From: Ferrovibrio sp964429465
Lineage (GTDB): Bacteria; Pseudomonadota; Alphaproteobacteria; Ferrovibrionales; Ferrovibrionaceae
Assembly (NCBI GenBank): GCA_964429465.1
Contig: CAYSCA010000001.1
Location: 1 to 64,000, forward strand
Direction: 5' to 3'
Length of the DNA stretch: 64,000 bases
Shown in pieces: positions 25,404-33,925 of the stretch. Below the pieces are notes generated by a model. It had not been told where the DNA came from and made no database searches. It saw nothing but the letters and a program-made list of their open reading frames with translations. The translations under genes and the position numbers were made by a program. Numbering within the stretch: position 1 is the stretch's first letter; each line of letters begins with the position of its first letter.

Positions 25404-26090
25404 TCAGCCCCGTCCCTTGCGTGGATAAATCGTCGTGTTGACGCCGTTGATGAAGACGATGATTGCGCCCTTGTCATAGACCCGCAGCCCATTGGCGCGG
25501 ATCAGCCCGACATCCGACTGCCCCCACACCTTGTCGTCGCTCGAGAGCACATTGGTATTGAGGTCGATTTCCGCTGTCGCGCCGTGCATCTCGTAGCCAT
25601 TGTCGCCAAACACCGAGACGTCGCCGAACAGATGCAGCAGCTTCTGCCCGCCGTGATACAGCCCGGTATTGGCAGTGAGCGACCACCAGCTGCCGTCGTT
25701 CACCGAGAGATCGGCCTTCACATTGTCGAGCGTGACCTGCTGATCGTCTTCGGGATCCTGAATTGCGCGGTCGGCCGTCACCACATAGGGCTGATCCTTC
25801 GCGTCGATACCACGATAACGCGGATTGTTCATGACCAGCGCGGCATTCGTGCTCTCGACGTCGCTGAAGCTGAGCGGCAGCATGGCATGGCGCTTGGCCA
25901 GTTGCGGCCAGGCGATCACCACGGCAACCATTCCCAGTGCGAAGAGCGGCAGGATAAATTTCATGAAATGGACGAAGCGCCGCCGACGCAGCAGCTTGGC
26001 CACGGCGTCGCCCGCATCGCGGGGCGCGAACTCGGCGGCAGGCCGTATCCGCGCGCCGCCTTCCGAAAGATGATCGGAGCCGCTCGCCAT
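25404..26090 (-). CDS. lptC: LPS export periplasmic anchor LptC
   Basis: A 228-residue protein with one N-terminal membrane helix (about residues 45-68, MKFILPLFALGMVAVVIAW) and a periplasmic LptC domain (PYVVTADRAI then GLYHGGQKLLHLFGDVSVFG). It docks on LptBFG and passes LPS to LptA. The cytoplasmic tail of about 45 residues is longer than in E. coli. I chose ATG 26090, which overlaps the kdsD stop (ATGA), rather than the upstream frame opening at 26114. Confidence 0.92.
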   Translation of the reverse strand: MASGSDHLSEGGARIRPAAEFAPRDAGDAVAKLLRRRRFVHFMKFILPLFALGMVAVVIAWPQLAKRHAMLPLSFSDVESTNAALVMNNPRYRGIDAKDQPYVVTADRAIQDPEDDQQVTLDNVKADLSVNDGSWWSLTANTGLYHGGQKLLHLFGDVSVFGDNGYEMHGATAEIDLNTNVLSSDDKVWGQSDVGLIRANGLRVYDKGAIIVFINGVNTTIYPRKGRG

Positions 26091-27163
26091 CACGTAATCC
26101 CGGCGCGCACGCAATCATGCATATGCAGGATACCAACCGGCCGCCCGGCTTCGAGGACGAACAGCGACGTGACCCGCCGGCTGTTCATCTCGCGTAGCGC
26201 CTCGACCGCCAGTACGTTGGGGCCGGTCGTGAGCGGCGATCTGGTCATCACGTCTTCGACTTTCTGGGACAGCAGATCGCCCTCGATATGGCGGCGCAGA
26301 TCGCCGTCGGTGACGATGCCGACCAGCTTGTCCCTCGAACGTCCCGTGCCCGTGATACCGATGCAGCCGAAGCTGCGGCCGGCCATCGTCAGCAGGGCCT
26401 CGCGCATTCCGGTGCCGCTTTCCACCAAAGGCATCTCGGCACCGCCGTGCATCAGGTCCTTCACCTTGATCAACTGCTTGCCCAGCCGCCCGCCGGGATG
26501 GAAGACACGATAATGATCCCGCGTGAATCCCTTGCGTTCCATCAGCGCCACGGCAAGGGCATCGCCCAGCGCCAGCATCATCGTCGTGGAGGTGGTCGGT
26601 GCCAGCCCCATCGGGCAGGCCTCCTCCACTGGCGGCAGGATCAGCAACACATCGGAGGCCTGCCCCAAGGCCGAGCGCGGCTTGGACGTTATGCCAATCA
26701 GCGGAATGCCGAAGCGTTTGGCATGGGCGATCAGATCGGCGAGTTCAGGCACGTCGCCGGAATTGGATAAAGCGACCAGCGCGTCACCCTTGGTCACCAT
26801 GCCGAGATCGCCATGGCTGGCCTCAGCCGGGTGGACGAAAAAGGCCGGCGTTCCGGTGGATGCCATGGTGGCGGCGATCTTGCGGGCGACATGGCCGCTC
26901 TTGCCCATGCCGGACACAATCACCCGCGAATGCCCGTGTTCGGCGCCGACGGCGTTCAGAATATCGACCGCCTTGCTCAGCGCGACATCAAGGCCGGCCG
27001 CGAGTGCGGCGAGCCCGTTCGCCTCCATCAGCAGCACCCGGCGGGCAGCGGCAATATCGGGATTGGCCGCCGGCTTGCCGCCGGCAACCCGAACCACGCT
27101 GGAAGTCTTTTTGGCCCCTCTGCGGCCGGCGCGCTTAACACGCACGGCGGGTGCGGAAGTCAT
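26090..27163 (-). CDS. kdsD: D-arabinose 5-phosphate isomerase (KpsF/GutQ family)
   Basis: A 357-residue enzyme that converts ribulose 5-phosphate to arabinose 5-phosphate, the first step to the Kdo sugar of LPS. A SIS domain lies at about residues 60-190 (VIVSGMGKSGHVARKIAAT with the active Lys region, SNSGDVPEL and the ASHGDLGMV His), followed by two CBS domains (about 230-357; LMHGGAEMPLVE, IVTDGDLRRH). A basic N-terminal tail of about 25 residues is an addition. It heads the kdsD-lptC-lptA-lptB-rpoN operon; a possible promoter is at 27203-27231. Confidence 0.94.
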   Translation of the reverse strand: MTSAPAVRVKRAGRRGAKKTSSVVRVAGGKPAANPDIAAARRVLLMEANGLAALAAGLDVALSKAVDILNAVGAEHGHSRVIVSGMGKSGHVARKIAATMASTGTPAFFVHPAEASHGDLGMVTKGDALVALSNSGDVPELADLIAHAKRFGIPLIGITSKPRSALGQASDVLLILPPVEEACPMGLAPTTSTTMMLALGDALAVALMERKGFTRDHYRVFHPGGRLGKQLIKVKDLMHGGAEMPLVESGTGMREALLTMAGRSFGCIGITGTGRSRDKLVGIVTDGDLRRHIEGDLLSQKVEDVMTRSPLTTGPNVLAVEALREMNSRRVTSLFVLEAGRPVGILHMHDCVRAGIT

Positions 27164-27202
27164 GGGCTATCCACCACGTCACCTTAAACAAGAATCATGC
27201 CA

Positions 27203-27231
27203 AATATGGAGAATCAGGTTGCAAAATGCAA
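27203..27231 (-). promoter_or_regulatory. Candidate promoter of the kdsD-lpt-rpoN operon
   Basis: On the minus strand TTGCAT (27231-27226), 17 bases, CATATT (27208-27203); leader about 33 bases to the kdsD ATG. The -35 box overlaps a small palindrome, TTGCA-AAA-TGCAA at 27219-27231. The match is moderate. Confidence 0.4.
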
Positions 27232-27283
27232 ACCGCTTAAGGCCTGCGAGGCCCGATTTCGAAATGATTCTCGCGGCTTCGGC

Positions 27284-27898
27284 TTAATGGGCGAAGATGT
27301 CGTCGTCAGCCCAGCCGGCCAGGTCCAAAGCGGCCCGAACCGGCAGGAAATCGAAGCAGGCCTGGGCCAGGGCCATCCGCCCCTCCCGGGCCAACATGGT
27401 ATCCAGCACGGCCCTGAGCTGATGCAGATGCAGCACGTCGGAGGCGGCATAGCGCTGCTGCGCCTCGGTCAGGCTGGGCGCACCCCAGTCGGAGGACTGC
27501 TCCTGCTTGGAAATCTCGACGCCGATCAGTTCCCGGCACAGATCCTTCAGGCCATGCCGGTCGGTGAACGTGCGAACCAGCCGCGAAGCCGTCCGTGTGC
27601 AGTAGACCGGGCCGGTATTGGCGCCAAGATACTGTTTCAGCGCGGCGAGATCGAAGCGGGCAAAATGGAACAGCTTCAGGACACTGGGATCTTCCAGGAT
27701 ACGCTTCAGATTGGGGGCGCCATAGCCGGCGCCAGCGCGGAACTGGACCAGATGGGCATTGCCGTCACCGCCGGAGAGCTGCACGACGCATAGCCGGTCG
27801 CGCAGCGTGCGCAATCCCATGGTCTCGGTATCGATGGCAACCACCGGCCCGAGATCCAGGCCGTCGGGCAGGTCGCCCTGATATACGGTAATGGCCAT
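27284..27898 (-). CDS. Ribonuclease D-type 3'-5' exonuclease (no HRDC domain)
   Basis: A 204-residue DEDDy exonuclease. ExoI is AIDTETMGL near residue 20, ExoII is KLFHFARFDLAALKQY, and ExoIII is YAASDVLHLHQL with the Tyr. Classical RNase D (about 375 residues) has two HRDC domains after this; they are missing, as in the short alphaproteobacterial proteins annotated as RNase D. It likely trims RNA 3' ends, including tRNA precursors. A tRNA-Leu gene is 70 bp upstream on the same strand, so the two may be co-transcribed. Confidence 0.9.
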   Translation of the reverse strand: MAITVYQGDLPDGLDLGPVVAIDTETMGLRTLRDRLCVVQLSGGDGNAHLVQFRAGAGYGAPNLKRILEDPSVLKLFHFARFDLAALKQYLGANTGPVYCTRTASRLVRTFTDRHGLKDLCRELIGVEISKQEQSSDWGAPSLTEAQQRYAASDVLHLHQLRAVLDTMLAREGRMALAQACFDFLPVRAALDLAGWADDDIFAH

Positions 27899-27918
27899 GC
27901 CTGCGCTCTTCAGTGGGG

Positions 27919-27946
27919 CCCGGCTCGGCCTGTACGGGCAGCCGGG
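27919..27946. repeat. Inverted repeat between tRNA-Leu and the exonuclease gene
   Basis: CCCGGCT at 27919-27925 and AGCCGGG at 27940-27946, with a 14-base spacer. On the minus strand it follows the tRNA 3' end by 22 bases. There is no T-run, so read-through into the exonuclease gene is possible. Confidence 0.45.
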
Positions 27947-27968
27947 TTACGGCGCGAAACTCGGGAAT

Positions 27969-28055
27969 TGGTGCCCAGGATAAGACTCGAACTTACACGA
28001 CCTTTCGGTCACTAGCACCTGAAGCTAGCGCGTCTACCAATTCCGCCACCTGGGC
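27969..28055 (-). tRNA. tRNA-Leu (anticodon CAG)
   Basis: An 87-base class II tRNA read on the minus strand, with the CCA end encoded (27971-27969). The acceptor stem is GCCCAGG/CCTGGGC. The anticodon stem is CTAGC/GCTAG around the loop TTCAGGT, with CAG at 28021-28019. It has a long variable arm (GACCGAAAGGTC) and a TTCGAGT T-loop. All these match tRNA-Leu. Confidence 0.96.
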
Positions 28056-28212
28056 AAACGGCACGGGCCAACCTCAAGGCTGGCCCGGCCGAGGCGTGTC
28101 TTTACGGCTCCGGCCGGGAGAAGTCAAGCTTCGCAAGATCACAGACTGCAGGCATTGCCTGCCGGCCCTTCTCAGCGGAAAACTGGGCCATCCGGCGGGA
28201 GCGGAACGGCAG

Positions 28213-29322
28213 ATGGAGCAAGTGGAGTGTCTGGTCATTGGCGCCGGCGTGGTCGGTCTGGCCGTCGCCCGGTCGCTGGCCCGGCGGGGACGCGAGGTCA
28301 TCGTCGCGGAGGCGACCGACCTGATCGGCAGCGGTACCTCTTCGCGCAATTCCGAAGTCATCCATGCCGGAATCTATTACCCGGCCGGCAGCCTCAAGGC
28401 CCGGCTCTGCGTTGCCGGCAAACAGGCGCTGTACGAATACTGCGACAGCCATGGCGTGGCCTATAACCGGTGCGGCAAGCTGATCGTCGCAGCCGACGAG
28501 AGCCAGATTCCCGAGCTTGAAGGACTGAAGAAGAAAGCCGCCGCCAACGGCGTGGAAGACCTGCGCTGGCTGTCGCGCGAGGAAGCCCTGGCGATGGAGC
28601 CACAGCTTCATTGCGTGGGCGCCCTGCTCTCGCCGTCCACCGGAATCATCGACAGCCACGGCCTGATGCTCGCTTATCAGGGCGAGGCGGAGGAACATGG
28701 CGCCATGCTTGCCTTCGGCTCGCCGGTTTCCCGCGGCGCCGTCGGGAATGACGGCATCGTCGTCGAGACCGGCGGCGCGGAACCGATGCGCCTGAAGGCG
28801 CGTTACGTCGTCAACGCGGCCGGATTGGCCGCGCAGGAAATTGCGGGAAAGATCGCAGGTATTCGGCGCGAAAGCTTGCCGGGCTGCCATTACGCCAAGG
28901 GGAATTACTTTGTGCTCAGCGGCATGAAACCGCCCTTCTCCAGGCTAATCTATCCGGTTCCAGAGCCGGGCGGCCTCGGCACTCATGTCACCATCGATAT
29001 GGGCGGCCAGATGCGGTTCGGCCCGGATGTGGAATGGGTCGATCGCATCGATTATGCCGTCGATCCGCAGCGCGGGGAAAAATTCTACGCCGCAGTGCGC
29101 CGCTACTGGCCCGGCCTGCCCGACGGTGCGATCCAGCCGGGCTATGCCGGCATCCGGCCGAAACTGTCGGCCGCCGGCGGCAAGGCGGACGACTTCCTCA
29201 TCCAGGGACCGGACCAGCATGGCGCGCCTGGGCTGATCAACCTGTTCGGCATCGAAAGCCCCGGTTTGACGGCATCGCTGGCGATCGGCGAGCATGTCGC
29301 CGACATGATGGAAGCGGCATGA
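28213..29322 (+). CDS. NAD(P)/FAD-dependent oxidoreductase, LhgO-like
   Basis: A 369-residue D-amino-acid-oxidase-superfamily flavoprotein. The FAD fold is CLVIGAGVVGLAVARSLA at residues 5-22, then SSRNSEVIHAGIYYP and GCHYAKGNYFVLSG, which are close to L-2-hydroxyglutarate oxidase (LhgO). An FAD-binding C-terminal element GYAGIRPKL is present. It likely oxidises a 2-hydroxy acid and passes electrons to quinone. The open frame runs back through the tRNA complement, but ATG 28213 is where homology begins. Its stop overlaps the ATG of the SMP-30 gene (ATGA), so the two are translationally coupled, which hints at one pathway. Confidence 0.88.
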   Translation: MEQVECLVIGAGVVGLAVARSLARRGREVIVAEATDLIGSGTSSRNSEVIHAGIYYPAGSLKARLCVAGKQALYEYCDSHGVAYNRCGKLIVAADESQIPELEGLKKKAAANGVEDLRWLSREEALAMEPQLHCVGALLSPSTGIIDSHGLMLAYQGEAEEHGAMLAFGSPVSRGAVGNDGIVVETGGAEPMRLKARYVVNAAGLAAQEIAGKIAGIRRESLPGCHYAKGNYFVLSGMKPPFSRLIYPVPEPGGLGTHVTIDMGGQMRFGPDVEWVDRIDYAVDPQRGEKFYAAVRRYWPGLPDGAIQPGYAGIRPKLSAAGGKADDFLIQGPDQHGAPGLINLFGIESPGLTASLAIGEHVADMMEAA

Positions 29323-30197
29323 GCGAAGCGATCTGCATCCTGGATGGACAATACGACCTGGCGGAGTCGCCGGTCTGGTCGGTGGCCGAGCAGAAACTGT
29401 GGTTCGTCGACATCAATGCGCCGGCCCTGCACCGCTATGACCCGACCAGCCGCGATCTCGATACCTGGGCGATGCCGGAATCGATCGGCTGCCTCGCCCT
29501 GAAACAGGGTGGCGGTGTGATAGGCGCCCTGCGCGACGGGATCTACGACCTCGACCTGCATGGCGGGCATAGCAGGCTCCTCGCAGAAGCTCCCTACCGG
29601 GACCGGACGGAGCAGCGCTTCAACGACGGCCGTTGCGATCGGCAGGGCCGCCTCGTCGTCGGTACGATGTTCGAGCCGCGCAGCCGGGCGGGCGGCGCCC
29701 TCTACCGGCTTGAAGGCGGCATGCTGGCGCGGCTGTCTCCGGCAGGGGATTTGACGATATCGAACGCGCTTGCCTGGAGCCCCGATGGCGGGACGATGTA
29801 CCACGCCGACACGCCGACACAGCAGGTCTATGCCTATGACTATGATGGAAAGAGCGGCGGCATTTCGAACCGCCGCATTTTCATCGACCTGAGCAGCACA
29901 GGGGAAAAGCCGGACGGAGCAGCGGTGGATTCCGCCGGCAATTACTGGGTGGCGCTGTATGGCGCCGGCAAGGTGGCGCAGTTCTCGCCCGACGGTCGTC
30001 GCATGCGCGATATCCGCCTGCCGGTGAAGGCGCCGACCATGCCCAGCTTCGGCGGGCCGGACCTGCAGACGCTCTACATCACCACGGCCCGGCAGAAGCA
30101 CACGCCGGAGGAACTGCACCAGATGCCGCTGGCGGGCGGTATCTTCACCGCCCGCGTCGACATCCCCGGATTGCCTGAGCCGCTTTTCGCCGGCTGA
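29319..30197 (+). CDS. SMP-30/gluconolactonase/LRE family protein (1)
   Basis: A 292-residue six-bladed beta-propeller lactonase. Metal ligands are visible: Glu in LAESPVW, Asn in QRFNDGRCDRQGR, and Asn/Asp in SNALAWSPDG, followed by HADT. This family opens sugar or hydroxy-acid lactones using Ca or Zn. ATG 29319 is coupled to the LhgO-like gene by ATGA; the open frame before it is a shadow. The gene ends directly against the convergent FAH-family gene (stop codons adjacent, no spacer). It is one of two such lactonases in the region. Confidence 0.9.
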   Translation: MSEAICILDGQYDLAESPVWSVAEQKLWFVDINAPALHRYDPTSRDLDTWAMPESIGCLALKQGGGVIGALRDGIYDLDLHGGHSRLLAEAPYRDRTEQRFNDGRCDRQGRLVVGTMFEPRSRAGGALYRLEGGMLARLSPAGDLTISNALAWSPDGGTMYHADTPTQQVYAYDYDGKSGGISNRRIFIDLSSTGEKPDGAAVDSAGNYWVALYGAGKVAQFSPDGRRMRDIRLPVKAPTMPSFGGPDLQTLYITTARQKHTPEELHQMPLAGGIFTARVDIPGLPEPLFAG

Positions 30198-31133
30198 CTA
30201 TTTCTGCCGCACCACGCGGTTGCGCAGGACGCCGATCTTCTCGACCTCGAGCTCGACCACGTCGCCATCCTTCAGATAGCGGCCATGCTCGAGGCCGCAG
30301 CCATCGCCGACCGTGCCGGAGCCGAAGAACTCGCCCGGATGCACGGTTTCGTCGGCCGAGACGCGCGCCAGCAGGTCCTCGAACTTATGGTGGATGGTGC
30401 TGGAATTGCTGTCGCACCAAGTCTCGCCATTCACCCGCGCCTGCATACGAAGGGTATAGGGATCGCCGATCTCGTCGATGGTGACCAGGAATGGCCCCAT
30501 GCTGTTGCCGGTATCGAAATCCTTGCCCTTACAGGGGCCGAGCATGCTCTGCATCTCGATGCTCTGCGCATCGCGGGCGGAGAAGTCGTTGAAGATGGTG
30601 AAGCCGAAGATGTGTTCGCGGGCTTCCGACGGCTTGATGTTCTTGCCGCCCTTGCCAAGGAAGAAGCCGAATTCCAGCTCGAAATCCATCACCTGGCTGT
30701 AGCGCGGCCAGATCACGTCGCCCTCCGGTCCGTTCACCGAGAAGCGGTTGGATTTGTAATAGATCGGAATCTGATACCAGGTCGGCGCCACCTTGATCAT
30801 GCCGAGCTTGACCATCAGCGGACCCAATATCGGCTTGCGCATCATGGCGATGCGCTCCATCGCCTGCTGCACATGCTTTTCGAACAGCATGGAATCGCGG
30901 ATCTGCTCCGGTACCGGCACCGGCGCATGCAGTTTTGCATCGTTCAATGGCACGCGAATCTCGGCCTTGTCGAGCAAGGATCGCGCGCGGCTCTTCGCCT
31001 CGTCACCGCCCTTGATGATGTCGAGCACGGCCCCGAAGCTGTCGCCCAGATCGACGATCATGGCGCCGTCGGCGGTGAGCACACCGGGCCGCATGGAACC
31101 GCGCGCCGGATGACTGAAGGTGCAGAATTTCAT
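30198..31133 (-). CDS. Fumarylacetoacetate hydrolase family protein
   Basis: A 311-residue FAH-family hydrolase, which cleaves C-C bonds in 3-acylpyruvates or related diketo acids. The metal-binding ExE is in VMDFELEFGFFLGKG, and the further elements IFNDFSARDAQ, KGKDFDTGNSMGP and GEFFGSGTVGDGCG are present. ATG 31133 begins the family sequence (MKFCTFSHPARG). The cyclase-family gene is 5 bp upstream on the same strand. With acetoacetate-CoA ligase in the next operon, release of acetoacetate from the real substrate is a reasonable idea, but the specificity cannot be read from sequence. Confidence 0.9.
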   Translation of the reverse strand: MKFCTFSHPARGSMRPGVLTADGAMIVDLGDSFGAVLDIIKGGDEAKSRARSLLDKAEIRVPLNDAKLHAPVPVPEQIRDSMLFEKHVQQAMERIAMMRKPILGPLMVKLGMIKVAPTWYQIPIYYKSNRFSVNGPEGDVIWPRYSQVMDFELEFGFFLGKGGKNIKPSEAREHIFGFTIFNDFSARDAQSIEMQSMLGPCKGKDFDTGNSMGPFLVTIDEIGDPYTLRMQARVNGETWCDSNSSTIHHKFEDLLARVSADETVHPGEFFGSGTVGDGCGLEHGRYLKDGDVVELEVEKIGVLRNRVVRQK

Positions 31134-31138
31134 CTGTC

Positions 31139-31915
31139 TTATTCCTCGATGATGGCGACGGCGCGGGTCCAGCCGGCGGAGGCGCCGCGGATCTTGTGCG
31201 GGAAGCAGGACATGGTGAAGCCGAAAGGCGGCAGGGCCTCGAGATTGTGAAGCTTCTCGAGATGGCAGTAGCCGATATGCCGGCCGGCCTTGTGGCCTTC
31301 CCAGATCAGCGATGCATCCTTGCTTTCCTTGTACTTCTCGGCGGTGTGCACGAAGGGCGCATCCCAGCTCCAGGCGTCGGTGCCGGTGACACGCACGCCG
31401 CGCTCGAGCAGATACATGGTCGCCTTGTAGCCCATGCCGGCCCCGGTGCTGACGTAATTCGGCTTGCCATAAGCCGCGCCGGCGGCGGTGTTGACGAGCA
31501 CGATGTCGTGCTCCTTCAGCGTATAGCCGATGCGCTTCAGTTCGGCTTCGACATCCTTGTCGGTGACCACATAGCCATCCGGGAAGTGGCGGAAGTCGAG
31601 CTTCACGCCATCGCCGTAGCACCAGTCCAGCGGCACCTCGTCGATGGTCCAGGCGCGCTCGCCGCGATTCATCGTCGAGTGGAAATGATACGGCGCATCC
31701 AGATGCGTGCCGTTATGGGTGTTGAGCTGGACGTATTCGACCGCCCAGCCCTCGCCGTCCGGCAAGTCTTCCTTGCGCAGGCCGGGGAAGAATTTGGCGA
31801 TGTCCTCCGGGCTCTGCTGATGCGTGATGTATTCGATCTTGGGTCCGAAGCCCGGCGGATCTGAAATCACGTCGTTCTCGAGATAGATCGACAGGTCGAT
31901 GAAACGACGCGGCAT
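31139..31915 (-). CDS. Cyclase family metal-dependent hydrolase
   Basis: A 258-residue protein of the family that includes kynurenine formamidase and isatin hydrolase. The metal-binding signature HxGTHxDxPxH is present as HNGTHLDAPYH. ENDVISDPPGFGPKIEYI is the usual N-terminal part. Members hydrolyse amides or lactams, often ring-opening. It shares a short divergent region with the GntR gene, and the FAH-family gene follows 5 bp downstream, so both are probably one transcript. Substrate unknown; the context does not suggest tryptophan catabolism. Confidence 0.9.
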   Translation of the reverse strand: MPRRFIDLSIYLENDVISDPPGFGPKIEYITHQQSPEDIAKFFPGLRKEDLPDGEGWAVEYVQLNTHNGTHLDAPYHFHSTMNRGERAWTIDEVPLDWCYGDGVKLDFRHFPDGYVVTDKDVEAELKRIGYTLKEHDIVLVNTAAGAAYGKPNYVSTGAGMGYKATMYLLERGVRVTGTDAWSWDAPFVHTAEKYKESKDASLIWEGHKAGRHIGYCHLEKLHNLEALPPFGFTMSCFPHKIRGASAGWTRAVAIIEE

Positions 31916-31997
31916 TGCTTCCTCCTTCAGAACCCTTTCAGCTTAGCTGGACTCTTATTTACCGATGCAATCTTGTTTTGTCGATTTTTTTCTCTTT

Positions 31998-32008
31998 TGT
32001 CGTTGACA
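31998..32008. promoter_or_regulatory. Candidate GntR operator overlapping a -35 box
   Basis: TGTC-GTT-GACA, an 11-bp inverted repeat of the size and form of FCD-type GntR sites (FadR uses TGGTNNNACCA). It overlaps a TTGACA (32003-32008) that is spaced 17 bases from CAGAGT (32026-32031). A second TTTTGTCG is at 31976-31983, a direct repeat of 31995-32002. The region between the divergent genes is AT-rich and probably controls both. Confidence 0.5.
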
Positions 32009-32037
32009 GCGTTTTCGCCCAACCGCAGAGTGGCGAC

Positions 32038-32772
32038 ATGAATACGGGGAGGAACCGGGGAGATATCCGCGACATGGCCGCCGAAGCCGGCAGCCTGACC
32101 GAATTCGCATACCGGAATATTCGCGCCGACATCATCGCCGGCGCCTTTCCGGCCGGCGCCAAGCTGCAGATCGACGATTTGAAGACCCGCTACGGCCTGA
32201 GCGCCAGTCCCTTGCGCGAGGCGCTAGCCCGGCTCATCAGCCAGGGCTTCGTCTCGATGGAAAACCAGCGCGGCTTTCGGGTCACCGGGATGAGCAGCGC
32301 CGATCTGGCCGACATCACCCTGGCCCGCCGGGTGATCGAGACCGCCGCGCTGAAGCTGGCCGTGGAACAGGGGGACGATGGCTGGGAAGCCGGCATCCTG
32401 GCCGCCTACCACAGGCTGGATCGTTATGTGCTGCGGCTGGCTGGCCGCCCGGTCGAGAATCTGGCCGAATTCGGGGAATTGCACAAAGCCTTCCATACCG
32501 CCCTGCTGGCGGCCTGCGGCTCTCCGCGCCTGCTGGAAGAACAAAGCCGCCTGTATGACCAGGCCGAACGCTACCGCCACGGCATGATGCAGAATTACCT
32601 GGTGGTGCAGGGCGTCGGCATCATGGACGAGCATCGCCAACTGATGGACATGGTGCTGGCGCGCCAGAGCGACGCCGCCTGCGCCATGCTGCATCACCAC
32701 CTCGGCCATACCTACAAATTCTGTTTCGGCGATCAGGCCGAAGAAGCGATCCGGCAGACTGCGCCGCCGTGA
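32038..32772 (+). CDS. GntR family transcriptional regulator (FCD type)
   Basis: A 244-residue regulator if it starts at ATG 32038; ATG 32074 (232 residues) is equally possible and would fit the candidate promoter better. The winged helix is at about residues 20-85 (YRNIRADIIAGAFPAGAKL, then LKTRYGLSASPLREALARL). The FCD ligand domain follows, with its Asp/His metal residues in ITLARRVIE, ELHKAFHTALL and DEHRQLMDMVL. It sits between the hydrolase operon (divergent) and the TRAP operon (downstream) and likely represses both until the substrate or a breakdown product binds. Confidence 0.9.
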   Translation: MNTGRNRGDIRDMAAEAGSLTEFAYRNIRADIIAGAFPAGAKLQIDDLKTRYGLSASPLREALARLISQGFVSMENQRGFRVTGMSSADLADITLARRVIETAALKLAVEQGDDGWEAGILAAYHRLDRYVLRLAGRPVENLAEFGELHKAFHTALLAACGSPRLLEEQSRLYDQAERYRHGMMQNYLVVQGVGIMDEHRQLMDMVLARQSDAACAMLHHHLGHTYKFCFGDQAEEAIRQTAPP

Positions 32773-32819
32773 AGGGCGCGACGATCCGAAAACGCGGAAG
32801 ACCTTTAAGGGAGGAACCA

Positions 32820-33893
32820 ATGTCCGCAATGCAGAAGATTACTCTCGCCGCTGGCGCGGCGATTCTTGCTGTCGCCGTGCAGCCCGCACAGGCCCAGCAG
32901 ACGGTGCGGATGACCGCCATCGCCGGCCACCCCCAGATCTTCCCCTGGGTGAAGCTGATGGATGAGTTCTTCATTCCCGAAGTGGACAAGCGGCTGGCGG
33001 TCGCCAACAGCAAGGTGAAGATCGACTGGAACAAGGCCTGGGGCGGCACTGCCGTCAAGCTGGGCAGCGAGTCGGGCGCACTGAAGGACGGCATCGCCGA
33101 GATCGGCTTCGTCTCGACGATCTTCGAGGCCTCGAAATTCCCGCTGCAGAACATCTCCTATGTCACGCCGTTCGGCACGTCCGATATCGGGCTCGTGACC
33201 AAGGTGGTCGGCGACCTGCAGAAGAAGATCCCGGCGATGAATGACGCCTGGACGAAGAACAACATGGTCTATCTCGGCGGCACCGCCCTGGATGCGTACC
33301 ACCTCTTCACCAAGGAACCGATCAACTCCATGAAGGATTTGAACGGCAAGAAGATCAACGCGCCCGGCCCCTCGGCGAACTGGATCAAGGGCACCGGCGC
33401 GGTGGCGGTCGCCGGCACCTTGCAGACCTACTACAACGACATCCAGACCGGCGTTTCGGAAGGCACCCTCACCTTCTCGACCGGCGCCTTCCCGGCCAAG
33501 ATCGTTGAGGTGGCGCCGCATATCACCAAGGTGAATTACGGCGCCATGTATGCCGGCGGCATGGCCATCAACAAGCGCGTTTTCGACAAGCTTCCTCCCG
33601 AGGCCAAGAAAATCTTCATGGAGGTCGGCGACGAATACACCAAGAAATTCGCCCAGACGCTCACTGCCACCACGAATGTCCTGATGGCCAAGATGGTCGA
33701 GCAGGGCGGCAAAATACGGGAGGTCTCGGCGAGCGAGCGCACCGAATGGGCCAAGGCCATTCCGAACGTCGCCCAGACCTGGGCGAAGGATCTGGATGCC
33801 AAGGGCCTGCCCGGCACCAAGGTGCTCAACGAGTATATGGCTGCCATGAAGGCTGCCGGCGCCGATATCGCCCGCGACTGGTCGAAGCAGTAA
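32820..33893 (+). CDS. TRAP transporter substrate-binding protein, DctP family
   Basis: A 357-residue periplasmic binding protein with a signal peptide ending near QAQ (about residue 25). GGTALDAYHLFTKEPI and MKDLNGKKINAPGP are family segments. In most DctP proteins the last stretch reads K-(I/L/M)-R, and the Arg holds the ligand carboxylate; here it is Asn180. This suggests a ligand without the usual carboxylate, or a different mode of binding. ATG 32820 follows AAGGGAGGAA, a very strong ribosome site. It is the first gene of the DctPQM operon. Confidence 0.92.
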   Translation: MSAMQKITLAAGAAILAVAVQPAQAQQTVRMTAIAGHPQIFPWVKLMDEFFIPEVDKRLAVANSKVKIDWNKAWGGTAVKLGSESGALKDGIAEIGFVSTIFEASKFPLQNISYVTPFGTSDIGLVTKVVGDLQKKIPAMNDAWTKNNMVYLGGTALDAYHLFTKEPINSMKDLNGKKINAPGPSANWIKGTGAVAVAGTLQTYYNDIQTGVSEGTLTFSTGAFPAKIVEVAPHITKVNYGAMYAGGMAINKRVFDKLPPEAKKIFMEVGDEYTKKFAQTLTATTNVLMAKMVEQGGKIREVSASERTEWAKAIPNVAQTWAKDLDAKGLPGTKVLNEYMAAMKAAGADIARDWSKQ

Positions 33894-33925
33894 CGCGGAC
33901 GACAATCAGAAAGGTGGTGTCGCCG

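Noticed and set aside
31134..31622. Upstream extension of the FAH-family frame into the cyclase gene
   Set aside because: It would overlap nearly 500 bp of a gene with an intact HxGTHxDxPxH motif; FAH homology starts at ATG 31133.
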